Shown here: positions 8,966 through 18,493 of the stretch, piece by piece
Layout of the letters: every line of letters begins with the position of its first letter
Position numbering within the stretch: position 1 is the first letter of the stretch
Assembly: GCF_007748175.1 (NCBI RefSeq)
Contig: NZ_CP037422.1
Location: 2,253,231-2,317,230, forward strand
Direction of reading: 5' to 3'
Length of the DNA: 64,000 nt
DNA from: Gimesia aquarii
GTDB taxonomy: Bacteria; Planctomycetota; Planctomycetia; Planctomycetales; Planctomycetaceae
The notes under the pieces: generated by a model
The model's input: only the letters and a program-made list of their open reading frames with translations
Database searches by the model: none
Told to the model about the DNA's origin: nothing
Made by a program: the position numbers and the translations under genes

Positions 8966-9385
8966 ATGCGAAATCATGTCTTATTTCTTTTCTCTGCGAT
9001 CATTTTATTAGGTACCAGTTGTAATGGAGCACCAGATGATACTCCCAAAACAGTCGAAGTCACCGGAATTATCACTATGAAAGATAAGCCTATATCGGGA
9101 GCTTCTGTCGTGTTTATGCCTGAATCAGGTCCTTCTGCCATTGGCATAACAGATGCATCAGGAGCATATGCACTCAAAACGGGAAAAGTAATCGGAGCAA
9201 CTCCTGGTCAACATGTGGTCACAATTACTTCTGGTGGAGAAACTCCCATGCCTGGAACAGAAGAAGCGAAAAGCGATAAAACGAAACCCGAGATTCCTGT
9301 CGATTATGGAGACCCAAAGAAGTCTGGACTCACCGCCAATGTAAAAGCCAGTGGAAATAATAAGTTCGATTTCAAATTGAATTAA
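8966..9385 (+). CDS. Transthyretin-like lipoprotein (pair 2)
   Basis: A 139-residue predicted lipoprotein with a hydrophobic leader ending in LLGTSC. The mature domain follows the family pattern: VTGIITMKDKPISGASVVF, TDASGAYAL, GATPGQHVVTI, then IPVDYGDPKKSGLTANV and a terminal NKFDFKLN. A GGGG-type ribosome binding site (AAAGGGGCTGAA) precedes the ATG. It lies directly behind the terminator at 8913-8953 and is the paralogue of the lipoprotein at 6613. The sandwich fold suggests a structural or binding role in the periplasm or outer membrane. Confidence 0.85.
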   Translation: MRNHVLFLFSAIILLGTSCNGAPDDTPKTVEVTGIITMKDKPISGASVVFMPESGPSAIGITDASGAYALKTGKVIGATPGQHVVTITSGGETPMPGTEEAKSDKTKPEIPVDYGDPKKSGLTANVKASGNNKFDFKLN

Positions 9386-9557
9386 AGCCACACTTGAGCT
9401 TTTGTGATGCGAGTTATTGCTGATTGAAATTAGATTTCAATCAGTACTCTCAATCCGTCTAGATACATCGATTATTGGTATGGCGCTGCAACTCTTCTCG
9501 ACCGCTTGGATCTGCTTTCAAGTTACTGGTTTTAAAGCCCCACCTTAATCTTCAAAT

Positions 9558-9615
9558 CTTAACGCAGGCTTCATGTCTGGGCTATTTACAAAGCCCGACC
9601 AATTTAGGCTATAAT
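9558..9615 (+). promoter_or_regulatory. Possible promoter and weak Pho-box-like repeat before the phosphatase
   Basis: TATAAT at 9610-9615 is a good -10 candidate. Upstream, CTTAACGCAGG (9558-9568) and CTTCATGTCTG (9569-9579) are 11-bp direct repeats resembling the three repeats before pstS. However, they lie about 30 bp from the -10, further than usual for a Pho box. Treat the -10 as plausible and the Pho box as tentative. Confidence 0.25.
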
Positions 9616-9676
9616 AATATTCTACTTTCTTCTATCCCTCCCGTTTTTACTTCTCACTATATTTACAGAGGATTAA

Positions 9677-11350
9677 ATGAAGCTCGCTGTTTCTTCCAGC
9701 CTGTCAGGGCTGATCTTATTGGCACTTGTCACATCGATCGCAGCAGAAGACCCGGACAAGGATCATATCAGGCAAATCCAGACGTCTGCGATTCAAAAGA
9801 AGAAAAGTCCCGTCGCGCATTGGGGCTTTGAACCTGAAAACTACACACAATGGTCCAACCATTCATTACGTCTGATTCCGGTTTATACTTTTGGCACAAA
9901 AGGAAATATCAAAGGACTCAATCTAAGTTCCTATACCGGGCAGAATAGCCCTTATCGTAACGAAAAATCGTTAGCACAAATCTATGGTTTCCTGCCAACA
10001 AATACCGTGAATCCAGAAGCAGATTATCTGGATCAGACAAATCTCTATGAAATGCAATTAGCGGCTCTCAAAGCTGGCAAGAAGAATATCATTCTCTTCA
10101 TCTTTGATGGGATGGACTGGCAGACCACAAAAGCGGCTGCCCTCTATTATTCAGGTGAAGACAACTATCATTGTGGGCGTGGTACCGGTTTTCACTTTCA
10201 GGACTATCCTGCAGCAGGTACATCTCAATTTGGTTATATGGTCACAGCCCCCCATAATGCCAATACGGATGTGGATGTGGATCAGCAAACAGTTTTGAAT
10301 CCGGGAGGAAAAATCAGGGGTGGTTACAATGCAGCCAAAGGAGGCCCTACTCCCTGGACACCCGGTAATGACAAAAAGTATCTGATTGGAAATTTGAAAA
10401 ACAATTACGGCGAACACGCTTATCCAGACTCTGCTAATACTGCCATGTCGATGACAACCGGCCTGAAATCATATAACAACGCCATAAACGTCGATCCCAC
10501 TGGTGCTCGCGTTCCGACAATTGCCCACATGACTCAACAAAAAGGATATTCGGTCGGCATCGTCACGAGTGTACCCATCACTCATGCGACTCCAGCAGCC
10601 GCCTATGCCCATAATGTCAGTCGCAATGACTATCAGGATCTGGCCAGAGACTTAGTCGGTCTGCCTTCTATTTCGCACCCTGATCATCCTCTGCCTGGAA
10701 TGGATGTCGTTCTGGGAGGTGGTTTTGGCACCATTGCAAAAACTTCTGATGAGAAAGCGCAAGGAAAGAATTTTGAACCTGGTTGGAAATACATTACCGA
10801 AGAAACATTGAAAAAATCCGATATCGAAAATGGGGGACAGTATACAGTCGCCGTACGTACTTCTGATAAAAAAGGAAGTTGTGGACTGAAAGAGGCGACA
10901 AAACACGCCATCCAAAATAAGACACGTCTGTTGGGCGTGTACGGGGTAGGTCAATACTCGGCTCACTTACCCTACCAGACAGCAAATGGAAATTTTCAAC
11001 CTGCTCCAGGAAAGCAGGAAGCCGAAGTTTACTCTGAATCTGATCTGAAAGAGAATCCCAATTTGGCAGAGATGACTGAATCAGCACTCCAGGTTTTGAG
11101 TCAAAATAAAAAAGGGTTTTGGTTAATGGTCGAAGCTGGTGACGTCGACTGGGCAAATCACGATAATAATCTTGATAACGCAATCGGAGCCGTCAAGAGT
11201 GGTGATGCGGCATTCAAAGTGATCACTGAATGGGTAGAAAAAAATAGTAACTGGGACGAATCTGTTATTATTCTCACTGCAGATCACGGCCACTATTTAC
11301 ATATCGACCAACCTCAGGCATTAATCCCACCAAAAGAAAAAACGAAGTAA
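9677..11350 (+). CDS. Alkaline phosphatase (PhoA family), short C-terminus
   Basis: A 557-residue exported phosphomonoesterase. It has a signal peptide (about 1-23) and an AGAGG ribosome binding site. Most PhoA-family active-site groups are visible: metal-ligand Asp in FDGMDW (about 143), catalytic serine in DSANTAMSMTTG (about 250), VPITHATPAAA, the E-x4-D-x3-H set in EAGDVDWANHDNN (about 484-495) and the Asp-His in TADHGHY (about 535). The protein ends about 20 residues later, so the region holding the last zinc histidine of E. coli PhoA (His412) is absent. The stop lies 12 bp from the end of mrdA on the other strand. Phosphate scavenging is likely. Confidence 0.85.
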   Translation: MKLAVSSSLSGLILLALVTSIAAEDPDKDHIRQIQTSAIQKKKSPVAHWGFEPENYTQWSNHSLRLIPVYTFGTKGNIKGLNLSSYTGQNSPYRNEKSLAQIYGFLPTNTVNPEADYLDQTNLYEMQLAALKAGKKNIILFIFDGMDWQTTKAAALYYSGEDNYHCGRGTGFHFQDYPAAGTSQFGYMVTAPHNANTDVDVDQQTVLNPGGKIRGGYNAAKGGPTPWTPGNDKKYLIGNLKNNYGEHAYPDSANTAMSMTTGLKSYNNAINVDPTGARVPTIAHMTQQKGYSVGIVTSVPITHATPAAAYAHNVSRNDYQDLARDLVGLPSISHPDHPLPGMDVVLGGGFGTIAKTSDEKAQGKNFEPGWKYITEETLKKSDIENGGQYTVAVRTSDKKGSCGLKEATKHAIQNKTRLLGVYGVGQYSAHLPYQTANGNFQPAPGKQEAEVYSESDLKENPNLAEMTESALQVLSQNKKGFWLMVEAGDVDWANHDNNLDNAIGAVKSGDAAFKVITEWVEKNSNWDESVIILTADHGHYLHIDQPQALIPPKEKTK

Positions 11351-11361
11351 TCCTGTTAGAA

Positions 11362-13611
11362 TCAGTTCGCCTGTAGCTTCACTTGCGTTGAAGTCAAGAA
11401 GCCCGCCTTGAGTAACAATTGAATCAGTGTTTTGGCAACAGGCCCAGCAACTTTACTTCCTGAACCACCATGCTCAATTACAACCGCAAATGCGTACTTC
11501 GGTCGCTCTACTGGTACAAAACCAGCAAACCAGGCGTGATCATTTTTTCCACCTCCGGTCTCTGCGGTCCCCGTTTTGCCAGCAATAGTAATCTCTTTCA
11601 TCCGCACGGTTTTATAACCAGTTCCTTGAGGATGCGCAACAACATTGATCAGGCCTTCACGCACACGCTGTAACGTTCCGGGATGAATGCCACTCACATA
11701 ACGTCTTGGATACGAGATCATCTTGCGTCTTGTAGTAGAAGATTCAGCGGAAGGAACGATACTTTGTGCTAAATGCGGCACGATCAGTTCACCATTATTG
11801 GCGACAACGGCCATTAGGCGTGCAATCTGTAAAGGGGTGACCGTCAAACGGGATTGACCGATGGCAATTCCTAACGTATCTCCAGGATACCAGGGAGATT
11901 TCTTTTTCTTATTTGATGGTTTGGGATCCGGTAAATGCCCACCGCGTTCACCGGGAATATCAATCCCCGTAGGTTTGCCAAATCCCAGTTGGTCTGCCCA
12001 ATGATAAATAGTTTGTGGTCCTATTTTTCGTGCTGCTTGAAAGAAGTAAACATTGCAGGACTGAGTTAGAGCTTGAGTCAAATTAATGTCGTGGTGCCCC
12101 ACTCCAAAATGACGATAGATATAATCTCGATGTCGATCAGGTCGATCCAAATATCCTCGGCAACTGAAAAATTCATCGGGGTCAACTTTACCACTCTCCA
12201 GTAACGCAATCGAGGTTAACGTTTTAAATGTCGATCCGGGAGGGAGCATCATCTGAGTCGCCCGCGGAAAAAGTGGGCGTTTTGGATCATTAAGTACCGC
12301 CTGCCACTCGTCTGGGGAAGGATTTAATAACAAATTCAGATCGTAGCGCGGTGCGGAAGCCATAGCAATAATCGCCCCCGTTCGGACATCTAATACCACA
12401 ACACAACCACCGGCAGAGACATGATGTGGGCTTCCTGTTTGATCCACATTCTGTTGTAATCTCTGCAAGGTTTGATCAAGCAGATGCTGTACCTGTTCCT
12501 GTATTTGAGTACTTAACGTAAGGACAACATCATCACCCGATTTTGGCTCGCGAATAATTTCAGTACGAACAATTTCACCCTGACGATCTTTAACAACGCG
12601 TTTTAAACCACGTAATCCGCGCAAATAACGATCATAAGACCGTTCGATTCCTGTTTTACCAATACGATCTCCTTCGCGATAATCAAGCGGATCGCCTTCA
12701 GGGAATCGCTGTTTACGTGCTACCAATATCTTATCATCAATGCGATGGCGAATTCCAATCTCATGAGGGGCAATGGTCTTTTTTGGGTACTCTCTCAGTG
12801 TGGCGATTTCAATATTGATACCAGGAAACCGCTCTGGATGGGCCGAGATGGCTAACGCAATTTCTCGTGGAATGTCTGATTTGAGCGTGTGATAGTCAAG
12901 CTCTTCACGTACTACAATCCGTTCTTTTTGAGGACGTCGTGGAGGTTTGGTTAACGTTTCTTTCAAGAGCTCCCAGACCGCTGATAAGTGATTTTGACTG
13001 CGTGGCTCTTTTGAATCAGAAAACGATTCTTCTATTTGAATTTCAGACGGCACTTTCGCAGCTCTCTGGTTCACATTCTCAATAATCGTCTCGACCCGTT
13101 GTTGCGTTTTTCGACATAGCACTTTCAATTCATCAGGATTCATTCGCACAACGACTGCTAAATCTTCCCAGAGTCGCCGACGACGGGCTAAAATCTGCTG
13201 TTTCGCCGCCTCTACTTTTTCCTGATTTCGACGATCTATTGGTTCCAGCAACTTTAACGCCTGCTTCTTTAACCAACGTGAATTCGGTGGTTCTTCAAGC
13301 CAACGATAATGTGCCTGTAAGTCAAAGCGTTCCACATCAATCGCCAGTATTTGACCATCGACAGAGATAATACGTCCATCCCGACTGGGAATCGGTTCAA
13401 TTGATTCTGTTGTCCGACCAAACTGAGAATAAAAGTACTCTGCATTCATATATTGAATAAAGAGTAAGCGTCCACTGACTGCCAGCAAAGGGATCATCAA
13501 CATTAATCCCAACAAGAAAACACGCACACCGGGCATACGATCTACCTGAAACGAATGCCCCATAGCATCAGTTTCTGAATTCAGGTGATCAATACCAGGC
13601 TGGTTTAGCAT
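11362..13611 (-). CDS. mrdA: Penicillin-binding protein 2 (elongation transpeptidase)
   Basis: A class B PBP cross-linking sidewall peptidoglycan. It is 749 residues, longer than the E. coli enzyme, with a basic insertion after the first dimerisation segment (about 85-245). One membrane segment lies at about 30-50. Catalytic motifs are PPGSTFKT (SxxK, about 458), TQSCNVYFF (SxN, about 515) and AGKTGTAE (KTG, about 680). It is the last gene of mreB-mreC-mreD-mrdA, 54 bp after mreD. The usual partner rodA is not present: the next gene is the phosphatase on the other strand. Confidence 0.93.
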   Translation of the reverse strand: MLNQPGIDHLNSETDAMGHSFQVDRMPGVRVFLLGLMLMIPLLAVSGRLLFIQYMNAEYFYSQFGRTTESIEPIPSRDGRIISVDGQILAIDVERFDLQAHYRWLEEPPNSRWLKKQALKLLEPIDRRNQEKVEAAKQQILARRRRLWEDLAVVVRMNPDELKVLCRKTQQRVETIIENVNQRAAKVPSEIQIEESFSDSKEPRSQNHLSAVWELLKETLTKPPRRPQKERIVVREELDYHTLKSDIPREIALAISAHPERFPGINIEIATLREYPKKTIAPHEIGIRHRIDDKILVARKQRFPEGDPLDYREGDRIGKTGIERSYDRYLRGLRGLKRVVKDRQGEIVRTEIIREPKSGDDVVLTLSTQIQEQVQHLLDQTLQRLQQNVDQTGSPHHVSAGGCVVVLDVRTGAIIAMASAPRYDLNLLLNPSPDEWQAVLNDPKRPLFPRATQMMLPPGSTFKTLTSIALLESGKVDPDEFFSCRGYLDRPDRHRDYIYRHFGVGHHDINLTQALTQSCNVYFFQAARKIGPQTIYHWADQLGFGKPTGIDIPGERGGHLPDPKPSNKKKKSPWYPGDTLGIAIGQSRLTVTPLQIARLMAVVANNGELIVPHLAQSIVPSAESSTTRRKMISYPRRYVSGIHPGTLQRVREGLINVVAHPQGTGYKTVRMKEITIAGKTGTAETGGGKNDHAWFAGFVPVERPKYAFAVVIEHGGSGSKVAGPVAKTLIQLLLKAGFLTSTQVKLQAN

Positions 13612-13665
13612 GACGACAGTACTTCGTTTATGTTATGAGTGGTAAATGACCATCCTGAAGTTGAT

Positions 13666-14220
13666 TCAATGTGTAAATCGGGAATTATAAACCGTTTTGT
13701 TTCCCAAATTCTGCTGCAGGCCAACAGGGATGAGTCTCCAAATCGTGTTAAACGCCATCAGCAAACCAGCGCCCACCACAGCCGTATACAAGGCATTGCC
13801 GGCTGATTGTTGAGCCAATGTACTCAAGTCAGATAACACTTTAGCATCCCATTGATTCAGGACTTGAAAGAAACCATCGAAGAGGAAAGCTGTTACCGCT
13901 ATCAAGATAAAGCGGCTCAACAGCGAACGAATTTCAAAATGAGTTTGAATGCGATACGCGATCCAGCTCAAGCAGGTCAAAAGTAGAATCCCCATGCCAG
14001 GAATTGAAGAATCGAAGGTTTCACAGATGAGTCCTATAATGATGGCCCAAAGGAAAATTTTTGTATCACGATGCCAAAACAATCCGAAACATAATATAAG
14101 CAGAATAAGGTTAGGTCGGCTATCTGCCACAATTGCATCAGGCACAAAACTAATCTGGACGATCAAAAAGAGATAGCAAAGCAATAATAAACAGAAAAAT
14201 TTCACAACACTCTTCCTCAC
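13666..14220 (-). CDS. mreD: Rod shape-determining protein MreD
   Basis: A 184-residue polytopic inner-membrane protein with about five hydrophobic segments. It starts with GTG immediately after the mreC stop, so the two are probably translationally coupled. MreD sequences are poorly conserved; the assignment rests on length, membrane profile and position between mreC and mrdA. The LILLILCFGLFW and ISFVPDAIVADSRPNL segments fit the family pattern of a first helix followed by RPNL. It links MreC and the PBP2 complex to the cytoskeleton. Confidence 0.8.
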   Translation of the reverse strand: MRKSVVKFFCLLLLCYLFLIVQISFVPDAIVADSRPNLILLILCFGLFWHRDTKIFLWAIIIGLICETFDSSIPGMGILLLTCLSWIAYRIQTHFEIRSLLSRFILIAVTAFLFDGFFQVLNQWDAKVLSDLSTLAQQSAGNALYTAVVGAGLLMAFNTIWRLIPVGLQQNLGNKTVYNSRFTH

Positions 14221-15186
14221 TCAATTTGTCAGCATTCGCCGAGGATTAATAATCTGTCTCAGTACATTAACTTGCTTGATCTCAGAAAGTTCGACAACAG
14301 GCTTTACGATGATCTTCCAATAAGGGGCGCCTCTGGGAAGTTCAGCTTCAATCACGCGACCGTAATACATGGGCTGTCTTAAAGTCGATTGCATGCTCAG
14401 TGGGAGTTCACGGTCAACTTCCCCCGTGTAAACTTCTTGTCCCACCTGAATTGATTCCGTGGGAGGTATCTGTAACAACTGACACTTCCCTTCACCGATT
14501 CCCACTAAAATCCCATCTGTTCCCAACTGTAAACCGTCCTTTGTCTTTCGAGCGATTCGCGCCGACCCTCGATATTTAACTGAAGCAATGGGAATAAAGC
14601 TGCTAGTCCAGTGCCCTACCTCACTAATTTTTCCGATCACAGCCTGCCCGGCATATAGTGAATAGCCCATTTTGATTCCCTGCTTCTCTCCCAGATCAAT
14701 CAACGGTAAATCAGACTGCAACACAAAAGACGATTCAGTGACCCCCTGCTCCCGTCCCTGATTGAGTAATCGACCTTCTTTCAATAATGCGATAGCTGAC
14801 TCACCAAGTAATTGTGCTTCAACTAGATCAGGTATGAGTAGATCTTCTTCAGACTGTGCCTGATAAGAGGAAACGCCCGTTTGTTTTAATGTTTGCAGCT
14901 GGTCAGATAACTGCAGCGCATGTAATTCGAGACGTCTGATTTCGAAAGCTTTTTCAGATAATTCTGCTTCAAGTTTTTTTACGAGCGACTGCTGTTGAAG
15001 TTTCTGATCTGATTGATGCTGCCATCCTTTGAACTGTTGGACCAGCACTAATCCTGGTTTGGCGGCATCGCGAATTAAATTGAATACACGATCTGAATAG
15101 TCAGTCGGAATTACATAAAGACACACGCTTGTCAAAATCGCAAACAAAACGAGTTTAATCTCCGATGAACGCGTCTCACGTTTCAT
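14221..15186 (-). CDS. mreC: Rod shape-determining protein MreC
   Basis: A 321-residue periplasmic scaffold of the elongation complex. There is one N-terminal membrane helix (about 10-27), a coiled coil rich in Leu, Gln and Glu (about 55-105), and then two beta domains with conserved GYSLYAGQAVIGKISEVG and SVKYRGSARIA, typical of MreC. It lies 18 bp after mreB and directly abuts mreD. MreC positions PBP2 relative to MreB filaments. Confidence 0.9.
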   Translation of the reverse strand: MKRETRSSEIKLVLFAILTSVCLYVIPTDYSDRVFNLIRDAAKPGLVLVQQFKGWQHQSDQKLQQQSLVKKLEAELSEKAFEIRRLELHALQLSDQLQTLKQTGVSSYQAQSEEDLLIPDLVEAQLLGESAIALLKEGRLLNQGREQGVTESSFVLQSDLPLIDLGEKQGIKMGYSLYAGQAVIGKISEVGHWTSSFIPIASVKYRGSARIARKTKDGLQLGTDGILVGIGEGKCQLLQIPPTESIQVGQEVYTGEVDRELPLSMQSTLRQPMYYGRVIEAELPRGAPYWKIIVKPVVELSEIKQVNVLRQIINPRRMLTN

Positions 15187-15204
15187 TGCACTTAAGCCCG
15201 TCCC

Positions 15205-16254
15205 TTAAAAATCGCCTTCACCATTGTCGAAAGCATGCCTCCATTGCCCCAGATGCTCCAGACAAATTGCAGTTCCCCGTGCCACCGTACGAAGCGGATC
15301 TTCATCTATGCGTACCGGAATTCCCAGTTGTTCGCTCATATAATATTCGAGCCCTCGCAACAATGCGCCACCTCCCGTTAAAACCATCCCATTGTCTGCG
15401 AGATCCGCTACAAGCTCTGGCTTGCACTGTTCGATCGTTTGCTTGCAACAGTTTAAAATTGCTTCGAGAGGTCCATGCAATGCATCGCGGAGTTCTTCGC
15501 TAGTCACTATGGCTTTGCGGGGAATACTACTAATCGTATCCAGGCCTTTGACTTCTCCTGTCAATTCCTGTTCCAAAGGATATGCACTGCCTAATTCCAT
15601 TTTGAGATCTTCTGCCGTCTGAACTCCAATACGCAGTGAAAAGTGCTGCTTCATATATTCCACAATTGCTTCATCGCATCTATCACCGCCAATACGTACA
15701 GAATTACTGACTACCGTATCCCCCAAACTCATAATAGCGACTTCACTGGTCCCTCCCCCAATGTCGCAAACCATACTCGCCATCGGTTCTGAAATCGGTA
15801 ACCCCGCACCAATCCCAGCCGCCTTTGATTCTTCGATCAGATACACACGGCCTGCTCCAGCGCGCTCTGCACTGTTAAATACAGCTCGTTTCTCGACTGG
15901 TGTGATGCTCCCGGGTACAGCAATCACAACCCGTGGTCGCAGTCCGCGCGAATGGTGACGGGCCTTGTGGATGAAATAGCGCAACATCGACTCACAGAGT
16001 TCAAAGTCTGTGATCACTCCTTCTTTGAGAGGACGGACTGCAATAATACTATCTGGCGTGCGGCCCAGCATTTGTTTGGCCAATTTGCCAACCGCTGTTC
16101 CTTTTCCCAGAATTTTACGGCTTCCCTTATGCAGCGCGACAACCGAAGGTTCATCAAGCGCAATCCCCTCACCCTGGATAGCCACAATGGTATTTGCGGT
16201 TCCCAGATCTATCGCCAGATCAGGACAGAGCCATTGACGTAAACGGTGCAGCAT
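15205..16254 (-). CDS. mreB: Rod shape-determining actin homologue MreB
   Basis: A 349-residue actin-fold ATPase forming membrane-associated filaments that guide sidewall synthesis. The phosphate-1 loop DLGTANTIVAI, phosphate-2 DIGGGTSEVAIMSLG and adenosine-binding TGGGALLRGL are all present, and the length is normal. An N-terminal LHRLRQWL may be an amphipathic membrane anchor. It is the first gene of the operon; the promoter should lie in the 270-bp gap shared with the divergent CPBP gene. Confidence 0.95.
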   Translation of the reverse strand: MLHRLRQWLCPDLAIDLGTANTIVAIQGEGIALDEPSVVALHKGSRKILGKGTAVGKLAKQMLGRTPDSIIAVRPLKEGVITDFELCESMLRYFIHKARHHSRGLRPRVVIAVPGSITPVEKRAVFNSAERAGAGRVYLIEESKAAGIGAGLPISEPMASMVCDIGGGTSEVAIMSLGDTVVSNSVRIGGDRCDEAIVEYMKQHFSLRIGVQTAEDLKMELGSAYPLEQELTGEVKGLDTISSIPRKAIVTSEELRDALHGPLEAILNCCKQTIEQCKPELVADLADNGMVLTGGGALLRGLEYYMSEQLGIPVRIDEDPLRTVARGTAICLEHLGQWRHAFDNGEGDF

Positions 16255-16528
16255 CCTTGCACTACCGCTTCTTCAAAAAAAGAATAAAACGATCGGAAAA
16301 TAGCAAACAATTGGCACTCTCTCTCGTCAGTAAAAGAGAAGCCTACTATTCATAGAACATCCTGTTAAGATTGGGAAAATGTATTCGAGATGGTGATTTT
16401 CTGCAAGATGCAGTTAGGATCGAGTAAAAAAACAATAAAACAGGAAGACCGAGCAACTTAGGATGCAAGTTATTGGTTTGGCTCCAGAGATCGCCTTGAT
16501 ATAATCAGTCATATTTCAGGAATAGAGA

Positions 16529-17179
16529 GTGAACAAATTTCCCATGTTTAATTCGGATGACGAAGAAGAATTAGAAGAAACCTTTGTGCAAGAACAACAA
16601 TTCTTCATCCTGGGAGGTTCTCTCTTTTCCATTGGATTTATCCTGATTGCATTCGCATTAGGCTGGTTGCTAGGCGTGAGTCCCATTCAGTATCTTAACT
16701 GGAGTTGGCCTGATCTAGTAATTGGCATTCTGGGAGCCTTGCCTCTGTTTCTGTTTTTTCTGTTTGCTTGTCGCGTTCAGATTAAAGCGTTTCAACAAAT
16801 CAAGCAATTTCTGCTTGACGAGTTGGGTCCACGCATAGAAAAGGGCTCGATTTTAGAGTTGTTCATTCTCTCAATCTTCATCGGCCTGGGAGAAGAGATG
16901 TTGTTTCGCGGAGTCTTACAAGCATGGGCGACTCAATATGGAGTTGTAGTCGCGATCATTTTTACGAATGTGCTATTTGGTATCGTGCATTCGGTCACGC
17001 GGCTGTATGTCATTATCGCAACTTTGATGGGCGTTTATTTAAGTCTGCTGCTCGTCACTTTTTCTCCACAGAATCTACTGATCCCAATTGTGACACACAC
17101 GATTTATGATTTCCTGTGTTTCTTATACATCATCCGTATTTACCGTCAGCAAGTCACGACCGATCAGTCGGAAGCCTAG
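16529..17179 (+). CDS. CPBP-family intramembrane protease
   Basis: A 216-residue polytopic protein of the CPBP (CAAX protease/bacteriocin-processing, Abi) family. The catalytic signatures are GLGEEMLFRG (EExxxR, about 118-125), FGIVH (FxxxH, about 150) and a third His in PIVTHTIYD (about 190). Start is GTG with an AGGAAT binding site. The N-terminus is acidic (DDEEELEETF), then about six membrane segments. Divergent from mreB and convergent with the thioredoxin gene. Substrate unknown. Confidence 0.85.
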   Translation: MNKFPMFNSDDEEELEETFVQEQQFFILGGSLFSIGFILIAFALGWLLGVSPIQYLNWSWPDLVIGILGALPLFLFFLFACRVQIKAFQQIKQFLLDELGPRIEKGSILELFILSIFIGLGEEMLFRGVLQAWATQYGVVVAIIFTNVLFGIVHSVTRLYVIIATLMGVYLSLLLVTFSPQNLLIPIVTHTIYDFLCFLYIIRIYRQQVTTDQSEA

Positions 17180-17195
17180 TTCATTTTAGAGTGAG

Positions 17196-18374
17196 CTACT
17201 TTTTTTCCTTAATCAGTTGCCTCAATTTGTCGCGATCTGCTTTTACTCTCAGACGGAATTTACCCACAACGTTGCCTTTTCGATCAATGACAATTGAACT
17301 TGGAAAACCATCGATACCATAGTCGACGCACATCTTTGAATTTGCAACCGGCTCTCCGCCAGCAAGATAAGGTAACTTTCGATATTGTGTGAGTGCTACT
17401 GGAAAATCAATCGTTTTCCCTTTCCACATGTTCTTTTGCACTTGATTTAATTTCTTATCCAATTCTTTCACCGAAGTCACTTCATCCTTCTCGCTATATG
17501 GTGTGTGGATGCCAACGATCACCAGGTCCTCAGTTGAAAACTCATCTTGGAGCTGGAAGATTGAAGGAATACCAGTAAGAACACAAGGGCTACACCACCA
17601 GCCCCAGAACTCTAAAATGACGACTTTCCCACGAAACTGGGAAATTTTGACAGGGGGCCCATTTTTCCATTCACGAACATCGGTAATTTTCGGTGCAGGC
17701 TTGCCTTCAAGTAGAATCCATTTCTTGGCATCGGCGTTGGTTACCCCTGCATTAAATTCTTTTTGCCCCTCTTTGATGACGATCTTCTTTTCTACCGGAC
17801 TAATATACTCTCCTGAACTAACCAATGTGAACTCGCCCGGTGGTAGAAAAAAATGAAGTTTTGAGCCCATATCGTTACACCATTGGCAGGATATATTCTG
17901 AGAACCGCTGAGTCCCCGAATTAGACCGATTTTTTTTCCTATCTGATTAAGCTGCTTACTCTTGATCTGCCAAGTGACATGGCATTCGGGATACATCGTT
18001 AGCAAAAGTGGATCCTCTTTTTCTTTTAAGAGATCCGTGCGTTTCACAGCAACAAGGCGTCTTCCAGCATGACGCGCAAATACCAAGCCACGATATTTGT
18101 CAGGATCACGAAAATGAATGAGGCCATTGGAATCTGACTTGAGTCCGAAATGCCCGAAACTCCAGTTAGCACCATTCTCTTCATCATATCCATTGATAAG
18201 AGCAATCATTCCTGTTTGTGCACCCACGACAGGCTTGCCTTGCAAATCAATTAGACATACTGTCAGAAATGGCTTTTTTTCTGACGGTGTCTTCTTGTTT
18301 GCATCGTCCGCTTGAACGACATTCAACGAAAGCAACAAAGACGCAAACAATATCACTTGTAATACTAACCGCAT
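17196..18374 (-). CDS. Exported thioredoxin-like (TlpA/AhpC-TSA) protein
   Basis: A periplasmic redox protein of about 392 residues. The ATG at 18374 has a GGAG binding site at good spacing and begins MRLVLQVILF; a GTG at 18386 would add four residues. After the signal peptide (to about 22), residues 35-210 contain beta-sandwich-like sequence. The C-terminal half is a TlpA fold with the redox motif WWCSPC (about 250) and the cis-Pro region GFPSSIVIDRKGNVVGKF. An extra CQWC pair lies near residue 165. It could reduce secreted disulfides or cytochrome apoproteins. Confidence 0.8.
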   Translation of the reverse strand: MRLVLQVILFASLLLSLNVVQADDANKKTPSEKKPFLTVCLIDLQGKPVVGAQTGMIALINGYDEENGANWSFGHFGLKSDSNGLIHFRDPDKYRGLVFARHAGRRLVAVKRTDLLKEKEDPLLLTMYPECHVTWQIKSKQLNQIGKKIGLIRGLSGSQNISCQWCNDMGSKLHFFLPPGEFTLVSSGEYISPVEKKIVIKEGQKEFNAGVTNADAKKWILLEGKPAPKITDVREWKNGPPVKISQFRGKVVILEFWGWWCSPCVLTGIPSIFQLQDEFSTEDLVIVGIHTPYSEKDEVTSVKELDKKLNQVQKNMWKGKTIDFPVALTQYRKLPYLAGGEPVANSKMCVDYGIDGFPSSIVIDRKGNVVGKFRLRVKADRDKLRQLIKEKK

Positions 18375-18435
18375 ACAATTCTCCACTAATCATCAAGTTG
18401 CTAACAGAAATCACACTTTAGAAAGGGACAATCGC

Positions 18436-18462
18436 AAACTTTTGTTTATTAAACAAAAGTTT
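18436..18462. promoter_or_regulatory. 12-bp palindrome upstream of the thioredoxin-like gene
   Basis: AAACTTTTGTTT and AAACAAAAGTTT form perfect 12-bp arms around a 3-base centre, about 60 bp before the thioredoxin-like gene. It is followed by T residues on the plus strand, but no plus-strand gene ends nearby, so an operator is more likely than a terminator. Confidence 0.4.
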
Positions 18463-18493
18463 TTGCAAATAAATCATTGAAAAATTAGCTCAT

